NCBI GenBank assembly: GCA_014360495.1 | Contig: JACIXR010000009.1 | Location: 1 to 64,000 of the forward strand | Reading direction: 5' to 3' | DNA length: 64,000 nt | Origin: a bacterium | GTDB lineage: Bacteria; Armatimonadota; JACIXR01 | Shown: in pieces, positions 32,620 to 42,417 of the stretch | Numbering within the stretch: the stretch's first letter is position 1 | How the letters are laid out: each line of letters begins with the position of its first letter | Made by a program: the position numbers and the translations under genes | Notes under the pieces: model-generated | The model's input: only the letters and a program-made list of their open reading frames with translations | The model's database searches: none | What the model was told of the DNA's origin: nothing

Positions 32620-35487
32620 CTATAAGGGAAGACGAATTTGGACCTTTTTAAAGAAGAAGATTTTAGCGGGAGAAAGCAATCCAGAGGCTCTACACTCTTC
32701 TCCAAAAACTTGGGGTGGACAATTCGTTATCCTCAGTTTAATCTCGTTATCCCCTTCCTTAAGAAAATCCTCTACCTCCAACTCCCAAGGAGCTGAGAAG
32801 AGATTACCTACTATCTTCCCGTTAACTTCTACCTCAACCGCTTCCTTGATTTGACCAAGGGAAAGTATTGCTTTGGCGTCAAGATGTGATGAAGGGAGGG
32901 AAAAATTCGCTATATAATCCATTGTTCCAACATAGAAGGGAAATCCTTGCTCAGTCCAAGAACCCACTTCCAGGCTCTGTTTTCTTTTCCCGATAATCCA
33001 TTCTCCCTCCAAATGAGAGAGCGAGAAGTTCCCCTTGAGATATGCCAATGGAAGAGAATGATATCGGTTGTGATTTATGAGGAGAGCCAAAGAGTTCGTT
33101 CCTTCCTGAAGATATCCTTTGAGGGAAATTTCGCCCTTCACCTTTAATTTCCTCCCATTTAAGATTATCGCCTCAACGGGATGTCCTAAGCATAACTTGA
33201 CATCTTCGGGAATTTCTTTGAGGGAAAAAGAGGTTCTGTACCAAACCTCTCCTTCGGGTTCATAATCCGAAGCCATCGGAACCCAGCCTTCCCTTCCTTC
33301 TTTCCCCAATAAACGGGCGAAAAAGCCCTCCTTTTTCCTATATTCCCAGTTTTTAAGAGGTAAGATGTTTTCCTCCTCGGGTTCAACCCTCCATTCCGTG
33401 GGAAGAAGGATTGGAGGAGGAGAGGGAGAAGGCTCAGCTTCAACGATTTTCCTTTCCCCCTTGAATTCTATAACAGCGAAGCAAGGTTCATCTCCCCTTT
33501 GCCACCCCTTAATCTCTATCTCTCCTCCTTCTATCCTCACATCCTCCACGAAGAAATTAGCCTGGTCTATATGCAATTCCTCTCCTTCTTCTAATAACAA
33601 AATGGAAAGCTCGTATGGATGAAGCTCTAATGGAACGATGATGCGTCCATCCTCCATCAAGGAATAGGTGTATATATCTTTTATTTTCCCTTTTTCAATA
33701 TCCAACTCGTAGGGTTTTCCGGTTATCGGAAGCATAGCGTTAAGCTTGGATATGTTTTCTCCTTTGTTCAGGAAAAAGAACAAACCATCGCCTCGCGGTA
33801 GGCAGAGGATTTCCTCTTGGAGGGAATCCAAGTCAGGTGGATGGCAATTACGTAGGATTTGCCTCGTTTGACGAAGGGCTTCTCCCCTATCGGGATTGGC
33901 TGCTGGTTGATAGGAATAAACCTTTCCCTGCGATAATGGGTGTATCCTTCCCACAGCATAAACAACCCCGCTACCCATTCCCATGGCTTCAGATACGAGA
34001 TATAAACTGTTGATATCCTCCACGTTGACCTTGAATAATGCACGGACAGCGTTCTCCAAGCTTGTATCTCTTCTTTCCTCTGAGCGGAAGGGGAGCATGC
34101 CGAGAGCGATGAGGTTGCCTCCACCCTCGTAAAATCTCTCTAGCCAACCCAAAGTGCTCCTTTTAAGAGTGGTTGTGGAGGGGATTATAACGGTTTTCAA
34201 ATCGGGGATATTTGGCAAATCATCTTCATCGGCGAAGGAGAAATCGTAATGTATTTTATGGAGAAGCTCGGTAAGGAAAAACAGGTCCCTCTCAATGGCT
34301 CGGAAATACTCGTCGTCCTCTCCCAGTCTCTGATGAGACCATAGAGAAAGGCGAGGGAGGAGCATAACCGTCTTTTTCTTTTTAGGAAATTGAGAAGCGA
34401 GAAAGTTGATGCGAGATTGATAAGAGGAGAAAACGGGCAGTAGCTTTTCCCAGAGTGCGGAAGCGATTTTAATAGAGGGAAGGGAAATAATTGTGCCGTT
34501 TATTCCTAAGGCGGCGAAATAGTTGACATCCCTCTTTATCTCCTCGGGCGATGATGACCATTTGAGCTCGGTTTTTAGAAAAGGGGAGGAATTTGAGGAA
34601 AGGAGGGTTGAAGCAAGCTCGTTCAAGAGGGGATTTGGGGAAGGGGTGAGGATGGGAAGAGGTATTTGGGAGGAGAGAAGAAGCATTTCTCCCCAGCAGC
34701 GCTCGCTGAAGTCAATTGAAACGAGCAGGGAAAGTCCCTTTTTCTTCATACTGCTTTGAATTGCTCGGAGACTTTCCTCCCAAATCTCGTAAACCGTTCT
34801 GCGAAAATCATAGCGGAATTTGGGTGACTTCTCGTCTATGTCTAGGCAAAAGGAGGGGAAGGAGGGTTGGAAAGGATATCCCCTCCTCCTTTGAAACTCC
34901 TCAGGTAAATCATCTCGCCAGGGGAAGGGGAAGAGTTCCAATACGGGAATATAAAACCCAGTGAGGGGAGGGGATAGACCTGCTAATTCCTCCATCCAGA
35001 AGTTTGCGACCTCTATGGGATTCTCTCTTTTCTCAATCGCTGAGGAGGAGATGATGAGGATTTCCCATATGCCCGAGGGAGCAGACCATTTTAGATAGCC
35101 ATCTTGATAAAATTGCTGCAAGTCAATGATTGTGGGTTGATTTGGGGTTCTGAAGGAGAGGGCTCCAATCCAGATAGGCTTATCTTTTATCGCCAACTCT
35201 ATTTTCTCCCCCTCTTTGGCACCAGCCCTTGTCGCTTGCAAACGGGAAGTGAAGGGGGAGAAAGGAGGGAGAGAAATGAAGATGGGGATTTCCTCTTTTT
35301 TCGCTAATAGGCAGATTTGCTTGATTAATTCTTTCTGTTTAGGGGTAGCCTCAAGGATGATGCCCGAGCAGATGTTTTTCCAATAGGAGAGCGACGATGG
35401 GACTGGGAAATCTGAGTCCCTTAATCTCCAAAGGACGAGAGGGAGATTCTCTATCGGGGGGTTGATGAATTTTTCTTTGAGTTCCAT
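32620..35487 (-). CDS. GH106-like (alpha-L-rhamnosidase-type) glycoside hydrolase, no signal peptide
   Basis: 955 residues. The N-terminus (FINPPIENLPLVLWRL) and the C-terminal jelly-roll with VEVEVNGKIVGNLFSAPWEL and KEGDNEIKLRITNCP resemble GH106 rhamnosidases; a beta-galactosidase-like Gal-binding domain (about 755-850) precedes it, and a barrel plus a beta-rich linker fill 100-600. Catalytic glutamates cannot be set with confidence. With no signal peptide, it is presumably cytoplasmic and acts on imported oligosaccharides. No Shine-Dalgarno lies before ATG 35487. Same strand as the GH43/130-like and DUF6785 genes, but separated by about 440 bases of repeats. Confidence 0.7.
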   Translation of the reverse strand: MELKEKFINPPIENLPLVLWRLRDSDFPVPSSLSYWKNICSGIILEATPKQKELIKQICLLAKKEEIPIFISLPPFSPFTSRLQATRAGAKEGEKIELAIKDKPIWIGALSFRTPNQPTIIDLQQFYQDGYLKWSAPSGIWEILIISSSAIEKRENPIEVANFWMEELAGLSPPLTGFYIPVLELFPFPWRDDLPEEFQRRRGYPFQPSFPSFCLDIDEKSPKFRYDFRRTVYEIWEESLRAIQSSMKKKGLSLLVSIDFSERCWGEMLLLSSQIPLPILTPSPNPLLNELASTLLSSNSSPFLKTELKWSSSPEEIKRDVNYFAALGINGTIISLPSIKIASALWEKLLPVFSSYQSRINFLASQFPKKKKTVMLLPRLSLWSHQRLGEDDEYFRAIERDLFFLTELLHKIHYDFSFADEDDLPNIPDLKTVIIPSTTTLKRSTLGWLERFYEGGGNLIALGMLPFRSEERRDTSLENAVRALFKVNVEDINSLYLVSEAMGMGSGVVYAVGRIHPLSQGKVYSYQPAANPDRGEALRQTRQILRNCHPPDLDSLQEEILCLPRGDGLFFFLNKGENISKLNAMLPITGKPYELDIEKGKIKDIYTYSLMEDGRIIVPLELHPYELSILLLEEGEELHIDQANFFVEDVRIEGGEIEIKGWQRGDEPCFAVIEFKGERKIVEAEPSPSPPPILLPTEWRVEPEEENILPLKNWEYRKKEGFFARLLGKEGREGWVPMASDYEPEGEVWYRTSFSLKEIPEDVKLCLGHPVEAIILNGRKLKVKGEISLKGYLQEGTNSLALLINHNRYHSLPLAYLKGNFSLSHLEGEWIIGKRKQSLEVGSWTEQGFPFYVGTMDYIANFSLPSSHLDAKAILSLGQIKEAVEVEVNGKIVGNLFSAPWELEVEDFLKEGDNEIKLRITNCPPQVFGEECRASGLLSPAKIFFFKKVQIRLPL

Positions 35488-35929
35488 TTCAAATTAAATA
35501 TAAACAAAAACCTCAAAATTGAAAAGCGATTAAGGAGATGTGGTATAAATTCGTCGTTGTTCATATTGATTTGATAAAAGGAGGATGGATATTTCCAAGA
35601 AGGATTCACAGGGTGGCGATAGAAAATTAATTCGCAACTATGTGTATAGTTTTTAATGACAATTCCTTCCATAGCGAGGTCATAACCCCACTGTCATTGC
35701 GAGCCTTCTGCGAAGCAGAAGGCTCGCAATCTCGTATTTAATTTAATGGCAGCTAAGGGAGGAGATTGCCATCCCTTCTTCAAACTCGCATCTTGAGGGT
35801 ATAGATTTTTTCCATGAGCCATTTTGCTCTTTACGTTATTTTAAATCCACCATTATTTTTCAAAACCTTTAACCCATGCCAGCGATGGCAAAAGGGGGAT
35901 AAGCGGCGCCACTATTAATCCGCGATTAC
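35488..35929. other. Intergenic repeat block, composite copy 2
   Basis: Contains the composite repeat (35645-35790) with linker AATTCCTTCCATAGCGAGGT, a hairpin with arms CCTTCTGC/GCAGAAGG (35704-35722), a further module GGAGATTGCC ... CTCGCATC (35761-35792), and the block AAAACCTTTAACCCATGCCA (35863-35882). No gene is supported here. Confidence 0.75.
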
Positions 35930-36976
35930 CTATCCCTCTCCGACTGGTATGATTATCCCGTAGTTCGTATATGACCATAAGAAATCTTCCAAATTGCCAA
36001 CGGAGAAATTTATCCTCAATTGCTTCGTGTTTTCCAACCAGCCATACCAATTACGAGCGAGGGAAGGGCTGTGGTTTAAGGGGAAGCCGCTATTTTCCGG
36101 TCCAATTTCCCCGATTATCTTCCATCCACCCCTTCCTGAGCGTAAGTCCTCGCCCTTTATGCGGGCTATCTGAATATGTGAAGAGACGATAGCAATCTCC
36201 CCGGAAGGGGTTGATGGATAGGGATGTTGAGGTCTGACCAGATAGAAGACATCCTCTTTTGGGTCGTAGGCGAAATCAGCGTCGTTTAAAATGACCTTCA
36301 TTCCTTCTTCTCTCTCCTTCAATCCCGCTGTTGGAACGAGGATGGGCTTTCCGAATTTGGGATTTCTCATATCTGAGAAATCAATCTCTATCATATATGT
36401 ATTCGTTGACAAGTTCTCTTCCTGTTTTGTGTAAAAAAGGAGAAGCTTTCCCTTCTTGTCAAGGCTTATCACTGATGGCTGACCAACGCCCCAAGTGCGT
36501 TTGCTCCCCTCAATGATTGGGTTCCCTTCATATTTCACCCAGGGTCCCTCGGGACTGTGAGAGAATGCAACTCCTATCTGGTTGTGTCTTACTTCGGGCG
36601 AATAAGTCCCAAGATAAAAGAGGGCGTATTCATAGGATTTCCCTTGATAATTAAACTCCCCTTTCACTACCGCGGGGTCGCAAATATGGAGGCTATCCCA
36701 ACCCTCCTCGCTTGGGGCAAGGGCTAACTGAGGAGCGGTCCATTTCTTCTTTGAGACGAGGAATTTGCGGTAGTAGATATGGTCTACAATCTGATAAGGG
36801 TCGGCATTCTGGCACCACCAGAAATGATGAACATCCTTTTCCTCAATTGAGAAGACAGAATAATTATAGAACTCGCTTCCCTTCGGGAAAAGCCTCCAAG
36901 CTTTAGGCTGGGGAAGGGAAAGATGCTGGCATAGAAGAAGCGCAAATATTGGCGGGAGTAAATTTCTCATTTCCAT
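35930..36976 (-). CDS. Secreted GH43/GH130-like five-bladed propeller
   Basis: 348 residues from ATG 36976, with AGGAGGTG eight bases upstream; an earlier in-frame ATG overlaps the upstream gene. Signal peptide about 1-25. Motifs such as WDSLHICDPAVV, GVAFSHSPEGPW, WGVGQPSVISLDKKGKLLLFYT and NDADFAYDPKEDVFYLVRP recall GH43/GH62/GH117/GH130 propellers, where aspartates and a glutamate line the central tunnel. The family fixes a fold, not a substrate; arabinan or xylan side chains are plausible. It follows the DUF6785 gene and may act with it on the same sugar. Confidence 0.72.
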   Translation of the reverse strand: MEMRNLLPPIFALLLCQHLSLPQPKAWRLFPKGSEFYNYSVFSIEEKDVHHFWWCQNADPYQIVDHIYYRKFLVSKKKWTAPQLALAPSEEGWDSLHICDPAVVKGEFNYQGKSYEYALFYLGTYSPEVRHNQIGVAFSHSPEGPWVKYEGNPIIEGSKRTWGVGQPSVISLDKKGKLLLFYTKQEENLSTNTYMIEIDFSDMRNPKFGKPILVPTAGLKEREEGMKVILNDADFAYDPKEDVFYLVRPQHPYPSTPSGEIAIVSSHIQIARIKGEDLRSGRGGWKIIGEIGPENSGFPLNHSPSLARNWYGWLENTKQLRINFSVGNLEDFLWSYTNYGIIIPVGEG

Positions 36977-37008
36977 TTCTTCTGCACCTCCTATTTTAAT
37001 GATATTTT

Positions 37009-39024
37009 TCATATCGGGAAAGGTTTATATAAGGGTATGTGGAAGAGAACTGATAGGAAGGATAGGGCGCCTGCCATGATGAAATCGCCGAGAATTAAGC
37101 CAAGGAAAAATGGGAGGGAGTTGCGATATACCTTCATTCCGCCTATTTTCAAGAGAAAGCTTTTGATAAACAAAGCTATAAGCATCGGACACCACATCCA
37201 TTCCAGAGCTCCCGATTGGGCGATAACGAATCCCGCAGGATGGAAGGGGAACCAATGAATTTTCGTATAAGCGAGTTGAAGAAGGCATAAAACCGCGAAA
37301 CCAACTCCCATCGCTGTCATACCGCTTATGTCGCTTTTTGCGGGAGATTTCAAGAAAGAGCTGAGGAGGTCAAAGGCAACTCTTCCCTGATATGTGCGCC
37401 ATTGGTCTATCTCCGCGGAGGCGGCGCCATAGCGATAGTAAACAGTGAGGGCGATTAGCAGGCTGGCAAAGATGCTAAGTAAGGAACCTACAAAGATGGG
37501 GATAAGCAATTTTCTTTTATTTAAGCCAACGGAGTCGGAAAGACGCATCATCTCAAGATAGGTTGGCATAGGATGGGAGCGAAAATCTCCAAAAGAGAAC
37601 CAGCGAAGATAGGCCAAGGAGGTGAGCTCAGAGGGTAAGAGATTATTCGTGCCCAACGATGCTCGCAGAATCCATGATACATCGTTTCCCGGATTCCATA
37701 TCGGACCAACAGTAGCTCTGAGGCGAGAGACGGTGACGAGTGATAGGAAGAAGAGGGAGAAGAAGAAGATAGCGGTAAGCGGTCTCATCCCGAGCTTATA
37801 GGCGAAGAACACGAGAAAGAAGAGGGAGAAGGATAAACCGAGCCATAAGGAACGAGGAGAGATTATATTTTCGTCCTTTTCCCCCTTCAATGCGCCCTTG
37901 AGGGAAGCGAAAATCTCCCTCCTCGCTCCCCAAAGGGCGAGAAGAGCCAACGCTATAATCGCTCCCTGAGCCTGTTCGCCTTGAAAGGGAAAGCCTGCGG
38001 AAAAGGGACCAGCCCATTGCCCCTTAATACCCAGGATTCTCCCCGCTAAATTCTCAAATTTCGTGAGAAAAAAGAAGAAACAGGAGGAGAAAAGCACTTG
38101 TGTAGGAACGAGCATGGAGAGACCTATAACGCAGGGATAGAAAGTAAGCCAGAGCTGACCGATATCGTTATAAGGAGGTGGGAAACGTGAGGAGATTTCA
38201 GTAGGCAATACCCTTATCTCGGGAATATAGGGAAAGGAGAAATGAAGAGCATTAATGGATTGGAGGAGAATGGTCAGCACCGCTCCAAGAATCAGCCATC
38301 TTTTCGCTCTATGGGAGCGAGAGAACTCCTCGCCGACGAGGGCAAGGGGAAGGTAAATCATGGGGAAAGTGAGTCGTTCTTTGTTTGCCCAGCGGTTGTA
38401 GAAAAGCATAGCCAGGCAAAACATTGCGGAAAGGAGGGCAAAGATGAATAAGCCCCATAGGATTAGAGGAATTAGCCACTTTTTCCAGATTCCATCCCAG
38501 AAGTTCATTCCTCCGAGGAAGAAGCCATTGACTATATCTTCATCTCTTGGCGCAACCCAATGGGGTATAAACTTCCAAAAATCTTTCCAGCGGTTCTCCG
38601 GGCTGGCAAACCAAAAGGGTGCGAGCAAGGTTGTGACGAGAAACTGAACCAAGCCCATAGTTGCTATGCCCACAGTCGTGGCGAGGGTAGCATAGATTAA
38701 AGCTAATTCTTTGTTTTTAAAGGGACTGAAATGGAACCAAAGGAGAAGGAAAAGGAGTCCGAAAGTTAGGAGCAATAATTTGGGAGATTTATAAAATATG
38801 GAAAAGGAGAAGAGGATGAAGAGAAATAAAAGGGAGAGACCGAAGCGGTTGCCTTTAGCGAGCCATAATAGCAGAATGACGAGGAGAAGGAGTATAACGG
38901 CGGCCAGGGGGAGGGAGTTAGAGGCGAGGTCAGCGGAACGATAAACTATCTCGCTATAAAAGACCCAAACACAAGCGAGAGGGGCTAGTATCAGTGCAAA
39001 GATAGCAGCCCCTCTCTTGTTCAT
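37009..39024 (-). CDS. DUF6785-type polytopic membrane protein
   Basis: 671 residues with about 14 to 16 hydrophobic segments. The loops SRLRATVGPIWNPGND, FWKFIPHWVAPRDEDIVNGFFLG and RFPPPYNDIGQLWLTFYPCVIG are characteristic of the DUF6785/DUF6784 family (recently defined, function unknown) found beside glycan genes in Armatimonadota and Planctomycetes. Its topology suggests transport, with some resemblance to OPT-type transporters. The placement between a GH43/130-like enzyme and a GH20 enzyme suggests sugar import, which is inference. Confidence 0.7.
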   Translation of the reverse strand: MNKRGAAIFALILAPLACVWVFYSEIVYRSADLASNSLPLAAVILLLLVILLLWLAKGNRFGLSLLFLFILFSFSIFYKSPKLLLLTFGLLFLLLWFHFSPFKNKELALIYATLATTVGIATMGLVQFLVTTLLAPFWFASPENRWKDFWKFIPHWVAPRDEDIVNGFFLGGMNFWDGIWKKWLIPLILWGLFIFALLSAMFCLAMLFYNRWANKERLTFPMIYLPLALVGEEFSRSHRAKRWLILGAVLTILLQSINALHFSFPYIPEIRVLPTEISSRFPPPYNDIGQLWLTFYPCVIGLSMLVPTQVLFSSCFFFFLTKFENLAGRILGIKGQWAGPFSAGFPFQGEQAQGAIIALALLALWGARREIFASLKGALKGEKDENIISPRSLWLGLSFSLFFLVFFAYKLGMRPLTAIFFFSLFFLSLVTVSRLRATVGPIWNPGNDVSWILRASLGTNNLLPSELTSLAYLRWFSFGDFRSHPMPTYLEMMRLSDSVGLNKRKLLIPIFVGSLLSIFASLLIALTVYYRYGAASAEIDQWRTYQGRVAFDLLSSFLKSPAKSDISGMTAMGVGFAVLCLLQLAYTKIHWFPFHPAGFVIAQSGALEWMWCPMLIALFIKSFLLKIGGMKVYRNSLPFFLGLILGDFIMAGALSFLSVLFHIPLYKPFPI

Positions 39025-39063
39025 AATCTCATCTGGAGATAAGCCAATTTAATCTTTCAGGCT

Positions 39064-39858
39064 TCAATCCGCGGGACCACCCCCAAACTGAGACCAAAAG
39101 GTGACATTGTCGCTCCGCCGGAATGGGTCGAAGAGCTTTCCACAATTGTTAGCGATAGACATGAAGTTCATCCACTTGGCGTGTCCGTCGGCAAACACGA
39201 GGTTTTCACCTTCCACATGGCGAGTATTGCTCTTCAAGCGTCTTTCCGGTATACACGCAGCCTGACAAATATTGGCATATACAACTCTTCTACCTCCACA
39301 GGAGCCAAATGTGGCAGCATCTGCAAAAGCAACGGTTTCGGCAGGGGTTACCACCTCGGATTGGCGAACGGGTTTTTGGGACCAGTCGCATAGAGCATTC
39401 CGCATAAGAGGTTCTGCATAGGCGACGGTCACAAAACTTCCAACAAAGTCCTTTGGGAAAGTCCAAGGTGGATTGGGATACCATGGCACTACCGCACCAT
39501 CGGGACGATGCCACGCCGCCACGAGAGGTGCTTGGACAGCTGAAGACGCTGACGGGCAGTTCCATACTTGAGGATTTTTGATATAGGGATGTAGTTGTCC
39601 TTGGGGCAAGTCATTTGGAGAACCTGCTCCTGGAGCGCTACAAGAGGTTACGAATGGATATGTTTCATCCCAATCTTGAAGATACATCATAAGAGCCTGT
39701 CCTATTTGTTTCATATGAGAAAGGCAGGCGGTTTTTCTTGCCTGCTCTCTTGCCCGACTGAAGACAGGGAAGAGAATCGCTGCTAGGATGGCAATGATAG
39801 CTATGACCACCAGCAATTCAATTAAGGTAAAACCTCTTTTAAGTCTTTCCATTAACAT
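39064..39858 (-). CDS. Prepilin-type H-X9-DG protein, second copy
   Basis: 264 residues. Leader ERLKRG, then [20 protein letters not shown], followed by [25 protein letters not shown] as in the first copy, and an intact [12 protein letters not shown] signature. Two cysteines (NICQAAC) sit where copy 1 has its richer cluster. Shine-Dalgarno AGAGGTG precedes ATG 39858. It has no obvious link with its glycan-enzyme neighbours except that such proteins are frequent in these lineages. Confidence 0.87.
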   Translation of the reverse strand: MLMERLKRGFTLIELLVVIAIIAILAAILFPVFSRAREQARKTACLSHMKQIGQALMMYLQDWDETYPFVTSCSAPGAGSPNDLPQGQLHPYIKNPQVWNCPSASSAVQAPLVAAWHRPDGAVVPWYPNPPWTFPKDFVGSFVTVAYAEPLMRNALCDWSQKPVRQSEVVTPAETVAFADAATFGSCGGRRVVYANICQAACIPERRLKSNTRHVEGENLVFADGHAKWMNFMSIANNCGKLFDPFRRSDNVTFWSQFGGGPAD

Positions 39859-39958
39859 TGTTAGAGCACCTCTTTTTATTTTTAGTTTTGCTCTTGTTTG
39901 ATACTATTTAAGCTGTTTTTTAATTCTAAGTCGGCAAGTGTTATCCTTACAGTCAAAA

Positions 39959-41965
39959 TTATAAAGCTGGGATTGGTTCGCCTTTGCTAATCGCCTCCTT
40001 CGCTTTTAAAATCGTCTCCCGCTTGCTTTCAAGATACTGAATGAGACGATTGTATTTATCTATGTTGTTGTTAAGGAAGAAGGGAAGGTTCTCGGATAGC
40101 CAGAGCGTTTTGTAGTTCTCCCTCAACTGATAAAGCCTATCTATCAAGCCCTGCAGAATTTCTTTCGCTTTATCCAGCTTTTCTTTTCCTTCTTGAGGGT
40201 TCTCCCGCACAGATTCATAGATAGAGGAAACCTCAGCCATCCCCAATATCTTATCAGCAAGGAATAGAAGCCTGTTTCCAGCGAAGACGAGATAGGGAAT
40301 CGCTGTCTTGTTCTTCCTCACCTTCCCTCCATCCTCCTGCAATATAGCCAAAGCTCTCTCCGCTCTCTTCTTTATCTCCTTTGCCTTTTCAATTGTATCC
40401 GCTCTCTTCAAGGATTGAAGAGGGTCTTCCCAGAAGAAGGCATCGGGAGACATCCCCGGCGCCATAAATAGATTCGTCTGGCTGAGAAGATTTATCGCCT
40501 CCACTATGCGTGTTGTTGAGCCGAAGAAGGCGTTATCAAATCTCTTGTCAAAATCTCCTCTATCAATGTTCCCTCCACACCAAGCTGCCTCGGCGCCGAA
40601 GACTATCCCATACCAGTTGTAGCCAAAGAGATTCTCTCCATCGTCATCCCAGGTCGTGTTGAGCATCCCGCTTGCCTTGAATTTCACTCCATCCCTCACG
40701 AAATTGTTTATATTAACAGTCGCATTCTCAAAATCGGGGAAGATGCGAGACCAACAGGAAACACCGGGGCAGACGAATTGCTCCAATCCCGCCTCATAGA
40801 AAGGCTGCAATCTCCACTCAAACGAGGGAGCACCGCCATAATCCCAATTGAGGACGATTATATCGGGAGGGAGTTTCGGTATCATCTCTCTATAATGGAG
40901 GGCAATGTCTCCCCAGAACATGACCCTCTTCCCTTTTTTCTTGAGCATTTCCTGAAGCCTGGTGATATGCCTCAGATAGAGGTTTGCTGGACCTATCTCA
41001 TCCGCTATAGGTTTGCTCTTTCCTTGACCAAGGTCGTAGGTCTCGTCGCAATTTATATTAAAGAAAGGAGAGGGGAAAATCTCCGCCAATTCGTTATAAA
41101 GGTCGTTAAAAAGCTTATATGTTTCCTCCAAAGCTGGAGAGAGGCTCCAGGGGCTTTCCTCAATCTCTGCCAAATGGCGATACTGGGGCTTTCGGAGCAG
41201 TTTGTCGGAGTGACCGAAGGACTGAAGGGAGGGGAAGACCTCAACATGATATTTCCTTCCATAAGCGACGAGCTCCTTCATTTCCTCAGGGGATAAGCCC
41301 TCTCCGGGAGCGGACATATCGGGGTGGGATTTGAAATTGAAGGCATGAAGCTCAATGTAAGGGGTATACATGTTGAGCTTGAAGGCGCTCAAGGTTCGCA
41401 CAATGTTCTTCATATACTCCAGAGTTGGTATGGGTCCTCTGCTCACATCATCGGTTATTCCTCGCCAGCGTAGCTTGGGATAATCAACAATCCTCGCACC
41501 AGGAATCTCGATCTTCCCCTTCCCGCCTCTCAACATCTGGCGGATGGTTTGCATTCCCCAAAAAACGCCATCCCTATCGTTGCCAATAACCGCTACATAG
41601 TTCTCCCCTACCTCCAATACATAGCCCTCGCGAGGAAGTTTGGGGACATCTATTCCTTTCTTTTCCACAAATGAGGCTATGTTCTTATCAAGGGAAGGAA
41701 TGCCGAAGATGATGGGCTTTTCTACTTTCTCAATGAACGAAGAGGAAATCTCCTCAACATTCAAGTCAAGACTCTTTATATCTTCCCCAAGGATTTCCCC
41801 GATATTCTTGTCGCAGCCCTCCCCGACGATTATCGTTGCTTTCTTCTCTATAGTTAAGGAAAAGGGTTTAGTGGTCAAATATTGAGGTTGAGGAATGATG
41901 TTGAGATTCGCGGAGAAGGCGATAGAGAAAAGACAAAGCAAGACTAAAACAGACCAAGTTTGCAT
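39959..41965 (-). CDS. Secreted GH20 beta-N-acetylhexosaminidase-like enzyme
   Basis: 668 residues with a signal peptide (1-19). GH20 N-domain (about 20-150; NIIPQPQYL) and barrel. The catalytic Asp-Glu pair is D307-E308 in INCDETYDLG. YPKLRWRGITDD at the barrel start and WDDDGENLFGYNWYG near the end also agree with the family. It removes terminal GlcNAc/GalNAc by a substrate-assisted retaining mechanism. A helical C-terminal extension (about 505-668) is unusual. Shine-Dalgarno AGGAGGTC precedes ATG 41965. Confidence 0.88.
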   Translation of the reverse strand: MQTWSVLVLLCLFSIAFSANLNIIPQPQYLTTKPFSLTIEKKATIIVGEGCDKNIGEILGEDIKSLDLNVEEISSSFIEKVEKPIIFGIPSLDKNIASFVEKKGIDVPKLPREGYVLEVGENYVAVIGNDRDGVFWGMQTIRQMLRGGKGKIEIPGARIVDYPKLRWRGITDDVSRGPIPTLEYMKNIVRTLSAFKLNMYTPYIELHAFNFKSHPDMSAPGEGLSPEEMKELVAYGRKYHVEVFPSLQSFGHSDKLLRKPQYRHLAEIEESPWSLSPALEETYKLFNDLYNELAEIFPSPFFNINCDETYDLGQGKSKPIADEIGPANLYLRHITRLQEMLKKKGKRVMFWGDIALHYREMIPKLPPDIIVLNWDYGGAPSFEWRLQPFYEAGLEQFVCPGVSCWSRIFPDFENATVNINNFVRDGVKFKASGMLNTTWDDDGENLFGYNWYGIVFGAEAAWCGGNIDRGDFDKRFDNAFFGSTTRIVEAINLLSQTNLFMAPGMSPDAFFWEDPLQSLKRADTIEKAKEIKKRAERALAILQEDGGKVRKNKTAIPYLVFAGNRLLFLADKILGMAEVSSIYESVRENPQEGKEKLDKAKEILQGLIDRLYQLRENYKTLWLSENLPFFLNNNIDKYNRLIQYLESKRETILKAKEAISKGEPIPAL

Positions 41966-42417
41966 TTCAATGACCTCCTTTTAAATGAATTTCCTATAAA
42001 TTTTCAAAGAGGAGGGAAGGTATGTCAAGAAGATTATTGGGGTTTAATGTAGACTTCGTTCCTTAATTTTGCATTTAGAAGGAGATTGCCATGCCCGCCT
42101 ACGGCGGGCTCGCATCTATTGATATAGGTTTTAGTGCCAATTCCTTCCATAGCGAGGTCATAACCTCACTGTCATTGCGAGCCTTCTGCTTCGCAAAAGG
42201 CGTGGCAATCTCGTATTTAATCGTAGCTAAGAAATGAAATTCTAAGGTACTCCTTCGTCGGACTTGCGATGACAACCTCCGCTGTCATTGCGAGCTGTGT
42301 TGGCGCAGCAATCTTGTTTTTCTTGACTCCACGAAATCGAGATTGCCGTGCCTCCCGCAAGGGAGGCTGGCAATGAAAAAGAGATGAGATGACCTCGCCT
42401 CGTTTTCTTTTTGGATT
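41966..42417. repeat. Interspersed repeat block, composite copy 3
   Basis: Dense repeats: GGAGATTGCCATGCC with arms CCCGCC/GGCGGG (42081-42115), linker AATTCCTTCCATAGCGAGGT (42139-42158), hairpin CCTTCTGC (42182-42204), then TGTCATTGCGAGCTGTGTTG (42283-42302) and a last hairpin CCTCCC/GGGAGG (42341-42375). Modules occur in both orientations. No coding sequence. Confidence 0.85.
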
